Positions 1-9,800 of a DNA stretch of 64,000 bases are shown here, piece by piece (position 1 is the first letter of the stretch; every line of letters starts with the position of its first letter). The position numbers and the translations under genes are program-made. The stretch covers positions 19,959-83,958 of the forward strand of contig NZ_DASYHS010000216.1 of the NCBI RefSeq assembly GCF_035998295.1, in the 5' to 3' direction. A model generated the notes under the pieces. It was not told the origin of the DNA. It saw only the letters and a list, made by a program, of their open reading frames with translations, and ran no database searches. Source of the stretch: DASYHS01 sp035998295 (lineage in GTDB: Bacteria; Pseudomonadota; Alphaproteobacteria; Azospirillales; Azospirillaceae).

Positions 1-1
1 C

Positions 2-394
2 GAGCGCGCGCTGCGCGACGGGCCGACCGCGCGCGCCGCGGTAGAGGCGATGCTGCGGGAGAACGCCCAGGCCTATTCGGCGTCCGACAAGCCGCCGGGC
101 TGCATGGTCGTTCTGTCGGCGATCCTCGGCACGCCGGAGAACCGGGCCGTGCGCGAGCGCCTGGCGGAGAACCGCAGGGCCGGGCAGGAGGCGCTGCGCC
201 GGCGGCTCGACCGGGGGATCGCGGAGGGCGACGTCCCGCCGGGCACCGACACGGCGCGCCTCGCCGCCTTCTACACGACCGTGCTCGAGGGGCTGTCGAT
301 CCAGGCGCGCGACGGCGCCTCCGGCGAGGCGCTGCAGGCGATCGTCGACTGCGCCCTGCAGGCTTGGGACGTGCTGGTGGCGCCGGCGCCCTGA
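2..394 (+). CDS. TetR/AcrR-family regulator, C-terminal part (5' end outside window)
   Basis: An open frame runs from the first bases of the window to the stop at 392-394, so the N-terminal helix-turn-helix lies upstream of the window. The visible 130 residues are helical and contain the GCMVVLSA-type stretch followed by a helix rich in Arg/Glu (VRERLAENRRAGQEAL). This is typical of the ligand-binding/dimerisation domain of AcrR-type TetR repressors. I infer a ligand-responsive repressor; the effector cannot be told. The downstream gene is convergent, so the regulated target is probably outside the window. Confidence 0.7.
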   Translation, partial: ERALRDGPTARAAVEAMLRENAQAYSASDKPPGCMVVLSAILGTPENRAVRERLAENRRAGQEALRRRLDRGIAEGDVPPGTDTARLAAFYTTVLEGLSIQARDGASGEALQAIVDCALQAWDVLVAPAP

Positions 395-400
395 GGCGCC

Positions 401-1345
401 TCAGCCGGCCGGCCGGCGCGCCCGCGAGGCGACGGCCACGCCCGCGAGGACGACGAGGCCGCCCGCGATCTCGCGCAGTCCGACCGCCTCGCCCAGCAGG
501 CCGAAGCCCAGCAGGATCGTCCAGATCGGAACGAGGTAGCCGTTCATCGAACCCACGGTCGGGCCGGCGAGGCGCAGAACGTTCATGTACAGGACGATCG
601 GCAGCGCCGTCGCGAACAGGCCGAGGGCCGCCAGCGCCGCCGCGTGCTGCGGCACGGCCGCGAAGGCGGCGGGACCGCCGAGCGCCAGCACCAGGACCAG
701 GGTCGGCACGCCGGAGAAGACCTGCTGGCCGAAGGCGAGGCGCAGAGGCCGCGGGTCGGGAATGCTGCGCACATAGACATTGCCGATCGCGTAGCTGACC
801 GCGGTCGCGACCATGGCCAGCGTGCCGGGAAGGCTGCCGGCACCGCCGAAGGCGGCAGGCCCGACGAGGACCGCCATGCCGGCGAACCCGATCAGCACGC
901 CCGCCGCACGCCTGCCGTCCAGGCGCTCGTCCGCGAACAGCGCGTGGGCCAGCACCGCCACCATCAGGGGGGCCGAAGCCTGGATCAGCGAGGTGAGGCC
1001 GGCCGTGATCTCGGTCAGGGCATAGGCCGTCAGCGTATTGGGGACGATGCCCTGGGCGACGCCGAGGACGATCCAGTCGCGCCACTCGCGCCCGCGCGGC
1101 CATGCGATCCCGCCGCGCGCCAGCACCCACAGCGCTAGCAGGCCGCCCCCCATGGCGCCGCGTGCCGCGGTCAGCGCCAGCGGCGACAGGTCGGTCCCGA
1201 TCACCTTCATCAGCAGGAAGGAACTCGCCCACAGGAACGAGCAGGCGAGCATCTGGGCGAGCAGGCCCCCGGGTCCGGCCGACGCCGCGGCCAGGGGAGC
1301 GGCGCCGGCGGCGATCTCCGGGCCGGCGAACCGTTTCTGCGTCAT
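401..1345 (-). CDS. DMT-superfamily (EamA) transporter
   Basis: About 314 residues with roughly ten hydrophobic segments arranged as two EamA repeats. The first starts near LLAQMLACSFLWASSFLLMKVIG and carries the usual small-residue W-x-S-x-F motif; the second begins around LAMVATAVSYAIGNVYVR. It is an inner-membrane metabolite or drug exporter of unknown substrate. I start it at the ATG at 1345, preceded by AGAG-like Shine-Dalgarno bases, rather than at the ATG ten codons upstream. The gene is convergent with the TetR fragment with a 6-bp gap. The roughly 190 bp upstream (1346-1537) contain no gene that I can see. Confidence 0.85.
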   Translation of the reverse strand: MTQKRFAGPEIAAGAAPLAAASAGPGGLLAQMLACSFLWASSFLLMKVIGTDLSPLALTAARGAMGGGLLALWVLARGGIAWPRGREWRDWIVLGVAQGIVPNTLTAYALTEITAGLTSLIQASAPLMVAVLAHALFADERLDGRRAAGVLIGFAGMAVLVGPAAFGGAGSLPGTLAMVATAVSYAIGNVYVRSIPDPRPLRLAFGQQVFSGVPTLVLVLALGGPAAFAAVPQHAAALAALGLFATALPIVLYMNVLRLAGPTVGSMNGYLVPIWTILLGFGLLGEAVGLREIAGGLVVLAGVAVASRARRPAG

Positions 1346-1537
1346 CTCGAACTCTCTATCGGGGCTTCGCATCAAGGTGTCAGGAAGATTGGCCCCGGGT
1401 AAGTGCCTGAAATCGAAATAGTGATGGTTCCACTTTCGCCTGTGGTGACCGGCTTTGCGCCGGGTGTCCGGCCGCTGGCTGGGCGGGTCGACGTTCTTCC
1501 CGGACCTCGTTCCCGATCCGCGCCCGAGCCGGGCCGA

Positions 1538-2305
1538 TCACCCCCGTGACCACACCGCCAGCTCGTAGCCGTCGGGGTCGGCGAAGTGGAAGCGGCGCCC
1601 GCCGGGGAAGCCGAAGATCGGTCGCACGATCCGCCCGCCTGCCGCCTGGACGCGGGCGAGCGCGTCCTCGAGATCGTCGGCATAGAGGATGACCAGCGGC
1701 CCGCCCGGCGCCGGCATGCCCTCGGTCGTGAAGCCGCCCTTCAGCCGGCCGTCCGCGAACTCGACATAGGTCGGGCCGTAGTCGGTGAAGGTCCAGCCGA
1801 AGGCGGCGCCGTAGAACGCCTTCGAGCGCGCGAGGTCCGCCACCGCCAGCTCGACGTAGTCGATGCGGCTGTCCCGGTACGAGGCGGGCGCCGTCGACGC
1901 CCCGCCCGGCGCCTCCAGCAGCGCCTTCAGCGCGCCGAGGTCCTGGACCACCCAGTCCGCATCGCGCGCGAAGACCGCGTCGCTCATCCCGGGCTGACGG
2001 AACAGCGTCAGCGCCACCTCGGCGCCGGTGCCGTTTGCGACGACGCGCAGCGGCACTCGGACTTCGGTGCCGGCCGGCGTGGTCACGACGTGATCGAGCA
2101 CGCCGAAGCCGTTCGGCTCGCTGAAGCGGATCGTGATCGGCCCCTCGGGTCCCTCGGCGGCCCAGGCGTCGCCCTCCCGGCGAAGCCCGGCGCCCAGGCC
2201 CGAGGCCCACAGCGCGAAGGTCTCCGGCCGGCTCGCGAAGGCGTAGACCGCGTCCCGGTCGCGATCGATGCGGACGGTGATGGTCCGCGATTCCAGCGTC
2301 GTCAT
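1538..2305 (-). CDS. START-like (SRPBCC) + VOC domain fusion protein
   Basis: This is a 255-residue two-domain protein. Residues 1 to about 130 resemble an SRPBCC/Bet v1-like polyketide-cyclase fold, with an N-terminal beta strand TITVRIDRDRDAVYAFAS and C-terminal helix WVVQDLGALKALLEA. Residues from about 140 to 255 are a VOC (glyoxalase/bleomycin-resistance) module: DYVELAVADLARSKAFYGAAFGW at its start and FHFADPDGYELAVW at its end. The two folds usually occur as separate proteins, so the fusion is notable. The start overlaps the stop of the AraC-type gene by ATGA and has GGAGG upstream, so the two genes are co-translated. Substrate unknown; perhaps stress or detoxification chemistry. Confidence 0.8.
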   Translation of the reverse strand: MTTLESRTITVRIDRDRDAVYAFASRPETFALWASGLGAGLRREGDAWAAEGPEGPITIRFSEPNGFGVLDHVVTTPAGTEVRVPLRVVANGTGAEVALTLFRQPGMSDAVFARDADWVVQDLGALKALLEAPGGASTAPASYRDSRIDYVELAVADLARSKAFYGAAFGWTFTDYGPTYVEFADGRLKGGFTTEGMPAPGGPLVILYADDLEDALARVQAAGGRIVRPIFGFPGGRRFHFADPDGYELAVWSRG

Positions 2306-3183
2306 GGTTCCTCCTTCTGGTCGGGCTTCTGGTCGGGCCGCATGCTGGGCCGATCCGGTGCCGGCGTCTTGAACGGAACGGCCACGTCCTCCTCGCCGGC
2401 GAGGGCGGCCGCGACCTCACTTGGCGTCGCGGTGGCGAAGCGCCGGCACTCGCGGGCGAGATGGGCCTGGTCGGCATAGCCGGCATCGGCGGCGAGTGCC
2501 GCGAGCGTGCCCGTGCCGGCGCGGGCGAGCCGCAGGAAGCGCTGGAATCTCAGGATGCCGTCCAGCGTCTTCGGCCCGAAGCCGAAGGCCTCGTGGAAGC
2601 GCCGGCGCAACGTGCGCTCGGCGGTGCCGAGCTCCCCGGCCAGCCAGCGGACGGTCTGGCCGCCCGTCGGGGCGCCGGTCCGCAGCAGGCCGAACGCCGC
2701 CCTCATCCGCGGGTCGGCCGGCCCGGTCGCCGCCGCCCGCGGGGCGAGTGCCGTCTCGATCGCCTCGACGAGCGCCGGCAGGCCGCGCGTCTCGCCGGCG
2801 GCCTCGGCGATGCGTCGCGCCTGCGCGCCCCAGAACGCCTCCAGCGGCACCCGCCGGTCGACGAGCTCGCAGGCCGGCACGCCGAGCCAGGAGGCGGCCG
2901 CCCCCGCACGGAAGCGCAGGCCTACCACCGTCGAGCCCGGGCGAGGCATCTCGCGCTGCGGGCCGCGGTCGGGGCCCGCGATCCGCAGCGTGCCTTCGAA
3001 CCACTGAAGATCGACGCAGCCGTCCGGCACGACGAGGATGGGCCTGCCGGCCGGGGCGGCCGGCAGGCGATGGACCCACACGCGGGCGAAGTGGCCGCGA
3101 AGGCACGGGACCGCCGCCCGCTCGCGATAGCGGCCGAGTGTCTGCGCGAGTGCGGCGCGGTTCTCGTCGGACGTCACGGGCAC
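2302..3183 (-). CDS. AraC-family transcriptional regulator (DUF6597-type sensor domain)
   Basis: A 293-residue protein with a GTG start. The N-terminal half contains the conserved stretch VPDGCVDLQWFEG and GLRFRAGAAASWLGVP, as in AraC regulators with a DUF6597-like domain. The C-terminal third is the double helix-turn-helix, including LGTAERTLRRRFHEAFGFGPK and a second helix pair ending YADQAHLARECRRF. It is the first gene of a two-gene unit and its stop overlaps the start of the START/VOC fusion gene (ATGA at 2302-2305). It therefore probably controls its own operon. Effector unknown. Confidence 0.85.
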   Translation of the reverse strand: MPVTSDENRAALAQTLGRYRERAAVPCLRGHFARVWVHRLPAAPAGRPILVVPDGCVDLQWFEGTLRIAGPDRGPQREMPRPGSTVVGLRFRAGAAASWLGVPACELVDRRVPLEAFWGAQARRIAEAAGETRGLPALVEAIETALAPRAAATGPADPRMRAAFGLLRTGAPTGGQTVRWLAGELGTAERTLRRRFHEAFGFGPKTLDGILRFQRFLRLARAGTGTLAALAADAGYADQAHLARECRRFATATPSEVAAALAGEEDVAVPFKTPAPDRPSMRPDQKPDQKEEP

Positions 3184-3293
3184 GGGGCCTCGCAGGGGGT
3201 TACCGCCAAAGGGCGCGCCGACGGCCCGGTTCCGGGGCGCCGCTCGGCCATGGTAGCATCCCGCGTATCGGAAAGAGCGAGGGAGAGGCGACG

Positions 3294-4148
3294 ATGCTGA
3301 GCGTTCTCATTCCCGTCGAAGACTGCGAGATGCTGCCCGCCGTGCTCGGCACGGGGATGCGGTTCGCGCGGCGCTACGGCGCCTATGTCGAAGGCGCCTG
3401 GCTGCGCCCGGACCCGACGGCGGCGGCCTTCCAGACCGACATGGGGGCGGCCCCGGTGGTGCTCCCCGACCTGGAGCGCGAGACGTGGGAGGCGGTCGCG
3501 AAGACCCGCGACGCATTCCGCGAGGCGCTTGCGGCCCATGGTCTCGGCGGCCCCGGTCCCGGCCCCGAGCTTGGCCGGCCTGGCATGCCGGCGTCCAATT
3601 TCCGGTCCGATGCGGCGGCCGGCGACGCCGACCTCGCCCGCTACGCCCGGCTGTTCGACGTCGCCGTGCTCGGCCAGCCCGACCCGCGGGCGGCGGCGCC
3701 GCGGCGCTCCACCTTCGAGACCGTCCTGTTCGAGAGCGGGCGGCCGGTCCTGCTGGCGCCGCCGGTCGCGCCCGAGACGATCGGCGATACGGTCGTCGTC
3801 GCCTGGAACGGCAGTACCGAGACGGCGCGTACCCTCGCCTTCGCCCGGCCGCTGCTGCAGGACGCCCGGCGCATCGTCATCCTGTCGGTCGAGGGCGGAA
3901 TGGTCGACGGGCCCGAGGGCACGGACGTGGTCCGCGCGCTGCGCCGCGTCGGGCTGAACGCGGAGGCCCGCCACGTCGCCGGGGACGGCGACACCGGGCG
4001 GTCGATCCTGCGCGAATGCCGCACGCTCGGCGCCGACCTGCTGATCAAGGGCGCCTACACCCAGAGCCGGCTGCGCCAGATGATCTTCGGCGGCGCCACC
4101 AGCCTGATCATCCAGATGGCGCATCTGCCGGTGCTGATGGCCCATTGA
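3294..4148 (+). CDS. Tandem universal stress protein (UspA domains)
   Basis: 284 residues containing two Usp folds in tandem, as in UspE-type proteins. The first domain (residues 1 to about 145) starts LSVLIPVEDCEML and looks degenerate in nucleotide-binding residues. The second begins at DTVVVAWNGSTETARTL and ends with KGAYTQSRLRQMIFGGATS, matching the G-x2-G-x9-G-S/T ATP-binding signature in modified form. The ATG at 3294 follows GGGAGAGGCGACG. It is cytoplasmic and a probable stress or nucleotide-responsive protein. It is transcribed divergently from the AraC-type gene and is followed immediately by tandem hairpin repeats. Confidence 0.85.
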   Translation: MLSVLIPVEDCEMLPAVLGTGMRFARRYGAYVEGAWLRPDPTAAAFQTDMGAAPVVLPDLERETWEAVAKTRDAFREALAAHGLGGPGPGPELGRPGMPASNFRSDAAAGDADLARYARLFDVAVLGQPDPRAAAPRRSTFETVLFESGRPVLLAPPVAPETIGDTVVVAWNGSTETARTLAFARPLLQDARRIVILSVEGGMVDGPEGTDVVRALRRVGLNAEARHVAGDGDTGRSILRECRTLGADLLIKGAYTQSRLRQMIFGGATSLIIQMAHLPVLMAH

Positions 4149-4229
4149 GCGCGCCCGGCGCGCGGGTCTATCGAATGAGCGCCTCCGGCGCTCGGGTCTA
4201 CTGATGAGCGCCTCCGGCGCTCGGGTCAC
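4146..4229. repeat. Three tandem ~30-bp hairpin-forming repeats
   Basis: Three copies start at 4146, 4176 and 4205 (periods 30 and 29). Copies 2 and 3 share GAGCGCCTCCGGCGCTCGGG; copy 1 is a variant, GAGCGCGCCCGGCGCGCGGG, and its TGA is the stop codon of the stress-protein gene. Each copy holds an inverted repeat (GAGCGCC/GGCGCTC, 3-nt loop), so the transcript would form three successive hairpins. There is no T-tract. It may act as a REP-like or mRNA-stabilising element. Confidence 0.75.
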
Positions 4230-4276
4230 CGGCCCGCCGCGAGACGCACGGCCGATCGGGACGAAGGCGTCTCCCG

Positions 4277-5335
4277 TCAGCCCAGGTCGGGCCAGTCGAA
4301 GCGGTAGTCCCGCCGCCCGAGGCCGGCGCGCACGGGCTTGCCGGCGATGTGCAGCACGATCCATTCCTCGCTGCGGACGTGGACCGGGCGCAGCGTCGCC
4401 GGATCGACCACCGCTTCGGTCACGGTTTCGCGGGCCACCGCGTCGAGCCGCGCCTCGGCGCCCCGGGCGCCGGCCAGCACCGGGATCAGGCCCGGCGGCA
4501 GGCGCGACAGGGCCGCCTCGAGTTCCGGCCCGTCGAGTCGAGCCGTGGCGCGCAGGCGGACGCAGCACGCGAATTCCCGGTCGGGGCCGAGATTCTCCAG
4601 CACGGCCGGCCGCATCAGCCGCCGGCCCTCCACCGCGACCGGCATCATGCCGACGCTCGAGCCGCCGGGCGCCGGGCCGAAATCGATCCAGGAGCCGACC
4701 CAGGCGTTCCACGGGTCCTCGGCCGCGGCCGCCAGCACGTCGTGCACCGCGGCCGAGCGCATCAGGCCGCGCGCGAGGTCGCGGTCGGCGGGATGGCCGG
4801 CGAAGGCGTCGGCCTCGGCCAGCGCCGCCAGCGCATCCGGAAGCCCGGTCACGCCGGCAACGCGGCCGTCGGTACCGATGCGGTAGCCGGGCGGCGCGGC
4901 GGCGGCGGCGGCGAACAGCGCGGTGCCCGGACGCATCGGTCCGCCCGCGCCCTCGCCGGCGTCGAGATGCAGGAGTTCCGCCGCCTGCGCCCGGACGTCG
5001 AAGCCGCCCTCGGCCGAGGGCGACACCGCCAGCACGTAGCGTGCCCGGGCACGGCGGCCGAGCGACTCGGCTTCCACCGCGACCGGCACCAGTGCCGGCA
5101 CGGGCCAGGCGAAGGAGAACGGCGTGCGAGCGGCCGGCGCATGGGGTGCTGCGGAGATGGCTACAGGGGTGGACGCCGTCGAGGCCGGCGCGGGAGCCGT
5201 CACCGGCGTGACGCGGCTCGGGGCCGTCACGCAGCCGGCGAGCAGCGCCGCCGCGACCGCGGCCATCAACAGGCCGCCCGGCCTGCTTCCCGCCAGCCTG
5301 CCTCCCGTCGTTCCGTACGCACCGGTGCTCGCCAT
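4277..5335 (-). CDS. Hypothetical lipoprotein
   Basis: 352 residues with an N-terminal hydrophobic segment and a lipobox (LLAGC, Cys at residue 35), so it is probably lipidated and periplasmic or outer-membrane attached. The positively charged lead before the signal is long; an internal ATG at residue 24 (MAAVAAALLAGC) would give a more ordinary signal peptide. After an Ala/Pro/Thr-rich linker (about 36-75) the protein is mostly beta-type with two close cysteines (FACCVRL) and a C-terminal segment ending RRDYRFDWPDLG. I do not recognise a family. It is monocistronic by spacing, between the repeat cluster and the FAD oxidoreductase gene. Confidence 0.7.
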   Translation of the reverse strand: MASTGAYGTTGGRLAGSRPGGLLMAAVAAALLAGCVTAPSRVTPVTAPAPASTASTPVAISAAPHAPAARTPFSFAWPVPALVPVAVEAESLGRRARARYVLAVSPSAEGGFDVRAQAAELLHLDAGEGAGGPMRPGTALFAAAAAAPPGYRIGTDGRVAGVTGLPDALAALAEADAFAGHPADRDLARGLMRSAAVHDVLAAAAEDPWNAWVGSWIDFGPAPGGSSVGMMPVAVEGRRLMRPAVLENLGPDREFACCVRLRATARLDGPELEAALSRLPPGLIPVLAGARGAEARLDAVARETVTEAVVDPATLRPVHVRSEEWIVLHIAGKPVRAGLGRRDYRFDWPDLG

Positions 5336-5423
5336 GGTCGGTCCAGCCCTCCGCTCTCTCTCGCGTCCAGTGTTGACCCGCGGGAGCCGATCCGGTCAAG
5401 CGGCATCGTGCCGGGCCATGGCT

Positions 5424-6602
5424 TCACACGACGTTCAACTCGCGGATCGGGCGGCCGGCGGCGATACGGTCGTAGCCGAACTCCGCGAGGTCGAGCGTGC
5501 GGTAGGCGCCGTGCTCCACCAGTTCGGCGATCGCGCGGCCGGCGGCCGGCGCCTGCTGCAGGCCGTGGCCGCTGAAGCCGTTGGCGAACAGGAGGTTGGA
5601 GACCTCGGGATGGGCCCCCAGGATCGCGTTCTGGTCGAAGGTGTTGTACTCGTAGAGCCCGGCCCAGGAACCCGTCAGCTTGATCGCCTCGAAGGCGGGA
5701 ACGCGCCGGGCCAGCGCGGGCCAGATCGTCTCCTCGAACAGCGCGTGGTCGACCTCCAGCTCGGTCGTGTCCGGGTCGCGCTCGGCCGGCGGCGAGACGC
5801 CGCAGATGAACTGCGCGCCCTCGGGGCGGAAATAGACCCCGGTCGGGTCGATTACCAGCGGGCAGTCCGGCAGCGGCGCGCGGCAGTCGAAGACGAAGAC
5901 CGAGCGCCGCCGGGGCGCCACCGGCAGATCCACTCCCCCCATGGCGGCGAGTGCTCGGGCGTGCGGGCCGGCCGCGTTCACCAGCGTGCCGCAGCCGATC
6001 CGGCGGCCGTCGGCGAGCCGGACCTCGGCGACCCGGCCGCCTTCGCGCCCGAGGCCGGCCGCCTCGGCGGTCAGGTACTCCACGCCGAGCGCCCGCGCCT
6101 TGCGCTTCAGGCCCTGGAGCAGGCTGTAGCCGTCGAACCATCCCTCGCCGGACAGGCCGAGCGAGCCGGCGGCGATGCCCTTGGTGGACAGCCAGGGATA
6201 GCGCCGGGCCAGATCCGCCGGCTCCAGCAGGGCCACGTCCGCCCCGTGCGTGCGCTGGACCGCGTGGTTGGCTTCCAGCACGCCGCGCCCGGCCCCGCTC
6301 GCGAGGAACAGGTAGCCGGGTTCCCTGAACGCCAGGTCCGGGCCCTCGCCGTCGACCGCGAGCAGCTCTCCGGCCGCGCGCAGGAAGGAGAGGCCGAAGC
6401 GCGACATCGCGATGTTGGCCGGGGTCGAGAACTGCTGGCGGATCGAGCTGGCGGACAGCGCGGAGGACGCCGCCCGGTAGGTCGGGTCCCGCTCGACGAC
6501 CGCGACCGTTCCGTCGAAACCGGGACTCGCCGCCAGGAAATACGCGACCGCGCTGCCCACGGCGCCGCCGCCGACCACCACCACGTCGTACCGTCCGTCC
6601 AC
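5424..6602 (-). CDS. FAD-dependent oxidoreductase (DAO family, FOXRED1/sarcosine-oxidase-like)
   Basis: 392 residues starting with a Rossmann FAD-binding motif (VVVVGGGAVGSAVAYFLA, residues 7-24). It has a DAO-family body: SIRQQFSTPANIAMS, an LVNAAGPHA segment, and the C-terminal signature FANGFSGHGLQQAPA close to residue 350. Overall order and length resemble FOXRED1-type or D-amino-acid/sarcosine oxidases, which oxidise secondary or alpha-amino acids with transfer of electrons to oxygen or a carrier. The start is a GTG at 6602 behind GAGGATAG. It is divergent from the NAD-glutamate dehydrogenase gene, which would fit a role in amino-acid oxidation. Substrate not determinable. Confidence 0.85.
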   Translation of the reverse strand: MDGRYDVVVVGGGAVGSAVAYFLAASPGFDGTVAVVERDPTYRAASSALSASSIRQQFSTPANIAMSRFGLSFLRAAGELLAVDGEGPDLAFREPGYLFLASGAGRGVLEANHAVQRTHGADVALLEPADLARRYPWLSTKGIAAGSLGLSGEGWFDGYSLLQGLKRKARALGVEYLTAEAAGLGREGGRVAEVRLADGRRIGCGTLVNAAGPHARALAAMGGVDLPVAPRRRSVFVFDCRAPLPDCPLVIDPTGVYFRPEGAQFICGVSPPAERDPDTTELEVDHALFEETIWPALARRVPAFEAIKLTGSWAGLYEYNTFDQNAILGAHPEVSNLLFANGFSGHGLQQAPAAGRAIAELVEHGAYRTLDLAEFGYDRIAAGRPIRELNVV

Positions 6603-6803
6603 GTCCGCCTATCCTCGTTCCGGGAAACGCGTCACCATAAGGGGTGCCGCCCCGCCTGGAAAGAGGGCCGCCTTTCAGTCGCGTGCGGGCGCCGTCCGCG
6701 ATCGTATTTCGCTCGTAACCATCCTTACAGTGCCGTGTTGTTCGGCTAAACTGCCGACCATAACGAAAGAAGCGACGCGTTCGCTCCGAGGAGGCATCGC
6801 ATC

Positions 6804-9800
6804 ATGGCCCTCAAGGCCGAGCAGCTCAAAGGCGAGCTGACCGAGAAGATCGTCCGCCAAGTCCGCGACAGGCTCAACCGCGACAAGGCGGACCCGGCGG
6901 AGAGGTTCGTCCGCCAGTTCTACGCCAACGTCCCGCCCGACGACATCGTGCAGTCGAGCCCGGACCAGCTCTACGGGGCGGCCCTGTCGATCTGGCAGTT
7001 CGGCCAGCAGCGCGAGCCCGACCGGCCGCGCGTGCGCGTCTACACGCCCCGCGTCGAGGAGCAGGGCTGGGCCGCCGGCCACACCGTGGTCGAGATCGTC
7101 AACGACGACATGCCGTTCCTGGTCGATTCGGTGACGGCGGAAGTGAACCGGCACAACCTGACGGTCCATCTCGTGATCCACCCGGTCGTGCGCGCCCGGC
7201 GCGACGCCCGCGGCGCACTGGTCGAGCTGTACGAACCCCAGGCGGCCCCGGCCGAGGCGCGGGCCGAGAGCTTCATGCATGTCGAGGTCGACGAGGTGTC
7301 CTCGCCCGAGGTGCTGGAGGCCCTGCGCGTAGACCTGGAGCGGGTGCTCGGCGACGTGCGCGCGGCGGTCGGGGACTGGCAGGCGATGCGCCGGCGCGCC
7401 GAGGCGGTGATCGAGGAGGTGGGGGGGACCGGCGTGCCCGTGCCCCGCGACGAGCTGGACGAAGGCCTCGACTTCCTGCGCTGGCTCAACGACGACAACT
7501 TCACCTTCCTCGGATGCCGCTCGTACCGCTTCGAGGACGGCAGCGAGGACGCCTCGCTGGCGGTGGTTCCCGACAGCGGGCTCGGCATCCTGCGCGACGA
7601 GAACTACCTGGTCTTCCAGGGCCTGCGGAACTTCCAGGCGCTGCCGCCGGAGGTCCGGCAGTTCATGCGCCAGCCGCGGCTGTTGCTGGTCACGAAGTCG
7701 AACCGCAAGTCGACGGTGCACCGGCCGACCCAGATGGACGCCATCTTCGTCAAGGTGTTCGACGAGAATGGCGAGGTCGCGGGCGAGCACCTGTTCGTGG
7801 GGCTGTTCACCTCCGTCGCCTATTCGCGCAGCACGCGCGACATCCCGTTCCTGCGCAAGAAGGTGACCCGCGTGCTGCAGCGCGCCGGCTTCGAGCCGCG
7901 CTCGCACGACGGCAAGGCGCTGATCCACATCCTCGAGGGCTTCCAGCGCGACGAGCTGTTCCAGATCGGCGACGACGAGCTGTACGAGATCGCGCTCGGC
8001 GTGCTGCACCTCCAGGAACGCCAGCGCACCGCGCTGTTCGTGCGCCGCGACCCGTTCGAACGGTTCGTGACCTGCCTGGTCTTCGTGCCGCGCGACCGCT
8101 ACGACACCGACCTGCGCCGGCGCATCCAGGCCATCCTCGAGACGGCCTTCCGCGGCACCAGCACGACCTTCTACACCCAGCTCGCCGAGAGCGTGCTGGC
8201 GCGCGTCCAGTTCCACGTAGAGACGACGCCGGGCGCGATCCCGGACGTCGACCTCGCCGAGCTGGAGGCCCGCCTGATCGAGGCGAGCCGCGCCTGGTCC
8301 GACCGGCTGCTGGACGCGCTGGTCGAAGCCCGGGGCGAGGAACAGGGGCTCAGGCTGCACCGGCGCTACACCGGGGCCTTCCCGACCTCGTACCGCGAGA
8401 ACTTCGGGGCCGAGGTCGCGGTCTTCGACATCGAGCGCATCGAGCAGGCGCTGCACACGCGCACGCTGGGCCTCAACCTCTACCGCCGGATCGAGGCGGG
8501 GGACGACGAGCTGCACCTGAAGCTCTACCACGAGGGTGCCGCCGTGCCGCTGTCGGACGCGCTGCCGATGCTCGAGCGCATGGGGCTGAAGGTGCTGTCC
8601 GAGGCCGGGCCGTTCGAGATCCGGATCATGGGCCGGCAGGAGCCGGTCTGGATGCACGATTTCGCGATGAGCACGCGCAGCGGCGCCACCGTCGACCTGC
8701 GGGAGGTCAAGCAGGCGTTCCAGGACGCTTTCGCGCGCGTGTGGGCCGGCGAAACGGAGAACGACGGCTTCAACCGACTGGTGCTGCTGGCCGGGCTCGG
8801 CTGGCGCGAGGTGATGGTGCTGCGCGCCTACGCGAAGTACCTGCGCCAGGCGCGGCTGCAGTTCAGCCAGGACTACCTGGAAGACGCGCTGTCCGCGCAT
8901 CCCGCGATCACGCGCCAGATCGTGCGCCTGTTCCGGACCCTGCACGATCCCGCCCGGCCGGGCACGGCGGAGGACCGGCGGACCGCGGCGAACGGCATCC
9001 TGGTCGAGATCGAGCACCGGCTGGACGCGGTCGCGAACCTGGACGAGGACCGCATCCTGCGCCGCTTCCTCAACCTCGTCCGCTCGACCCTGCGCACCAA
9101 TTTCTTCCAGACGCAGCCCGACGGCATGCCCAAGCCCCATCTGGCGCTCAAGCTCGACAGCCGGTCGATCGACGACCTGCCGCTGCCGCGGCCCTGGGTC
9201 GAGATGTTCGTCTACAGCCCGCGGGTCGAGGGCGTGCACCTGCGCGGCGGCAAGGTCGCGCGCGGCGGCATCCGCTGGTCCGACCGGCGCGAGGATTTCC
9301 GGACCGAGATCCTCGGCCTGATGAAGGCGCAGACCGTCAAGAACGCGGTGATCGTGCCGGTCGGGGCCAAGGGCGGCTTCGTCGTCAAGCGGCCGCCGGC
9401 ACCGTCGCTGGGCCGCGACGCCTGGCTCGCCGAGGGGATCGAGTGCTACCGCACCTTCATCCGCGGCCTGCTCGACGTCACCGACACGCTCGGGCGCGAC
9501 GGCGAGGTGATCGTGCCGCCGGACGTCGTCCGGCTCGACGGCGACGACCCCTATCTGGTCGTCGCGGCGGACAAGGGCACCGCGACCTTCTCCGACATCG
9601 CCAACGGCATCGCCATCGACTACGGCTTCTGGCTCGGGGACGCCTTCGCGTCCGGGGGCTCGCAGGGCTACGACCACAAGAAGATGGGCATCACCGCCCG
9701 CGGCGCCTGGGAATCGGTCAAGCGCCACTTCCGCGAACTGGGCACCGACATCCAGACGCAGGACTTCACGGTCGTCGGCGTCGGCGACATGTCGGGCGAC

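Noticed and set aside
3174..5399. Long minus-strand frame across the stress protein, the repeats and the lipoprotein region
   Set aside because: It crosses two genes in different frames, is Arg/Gly-rich and shows no domain.
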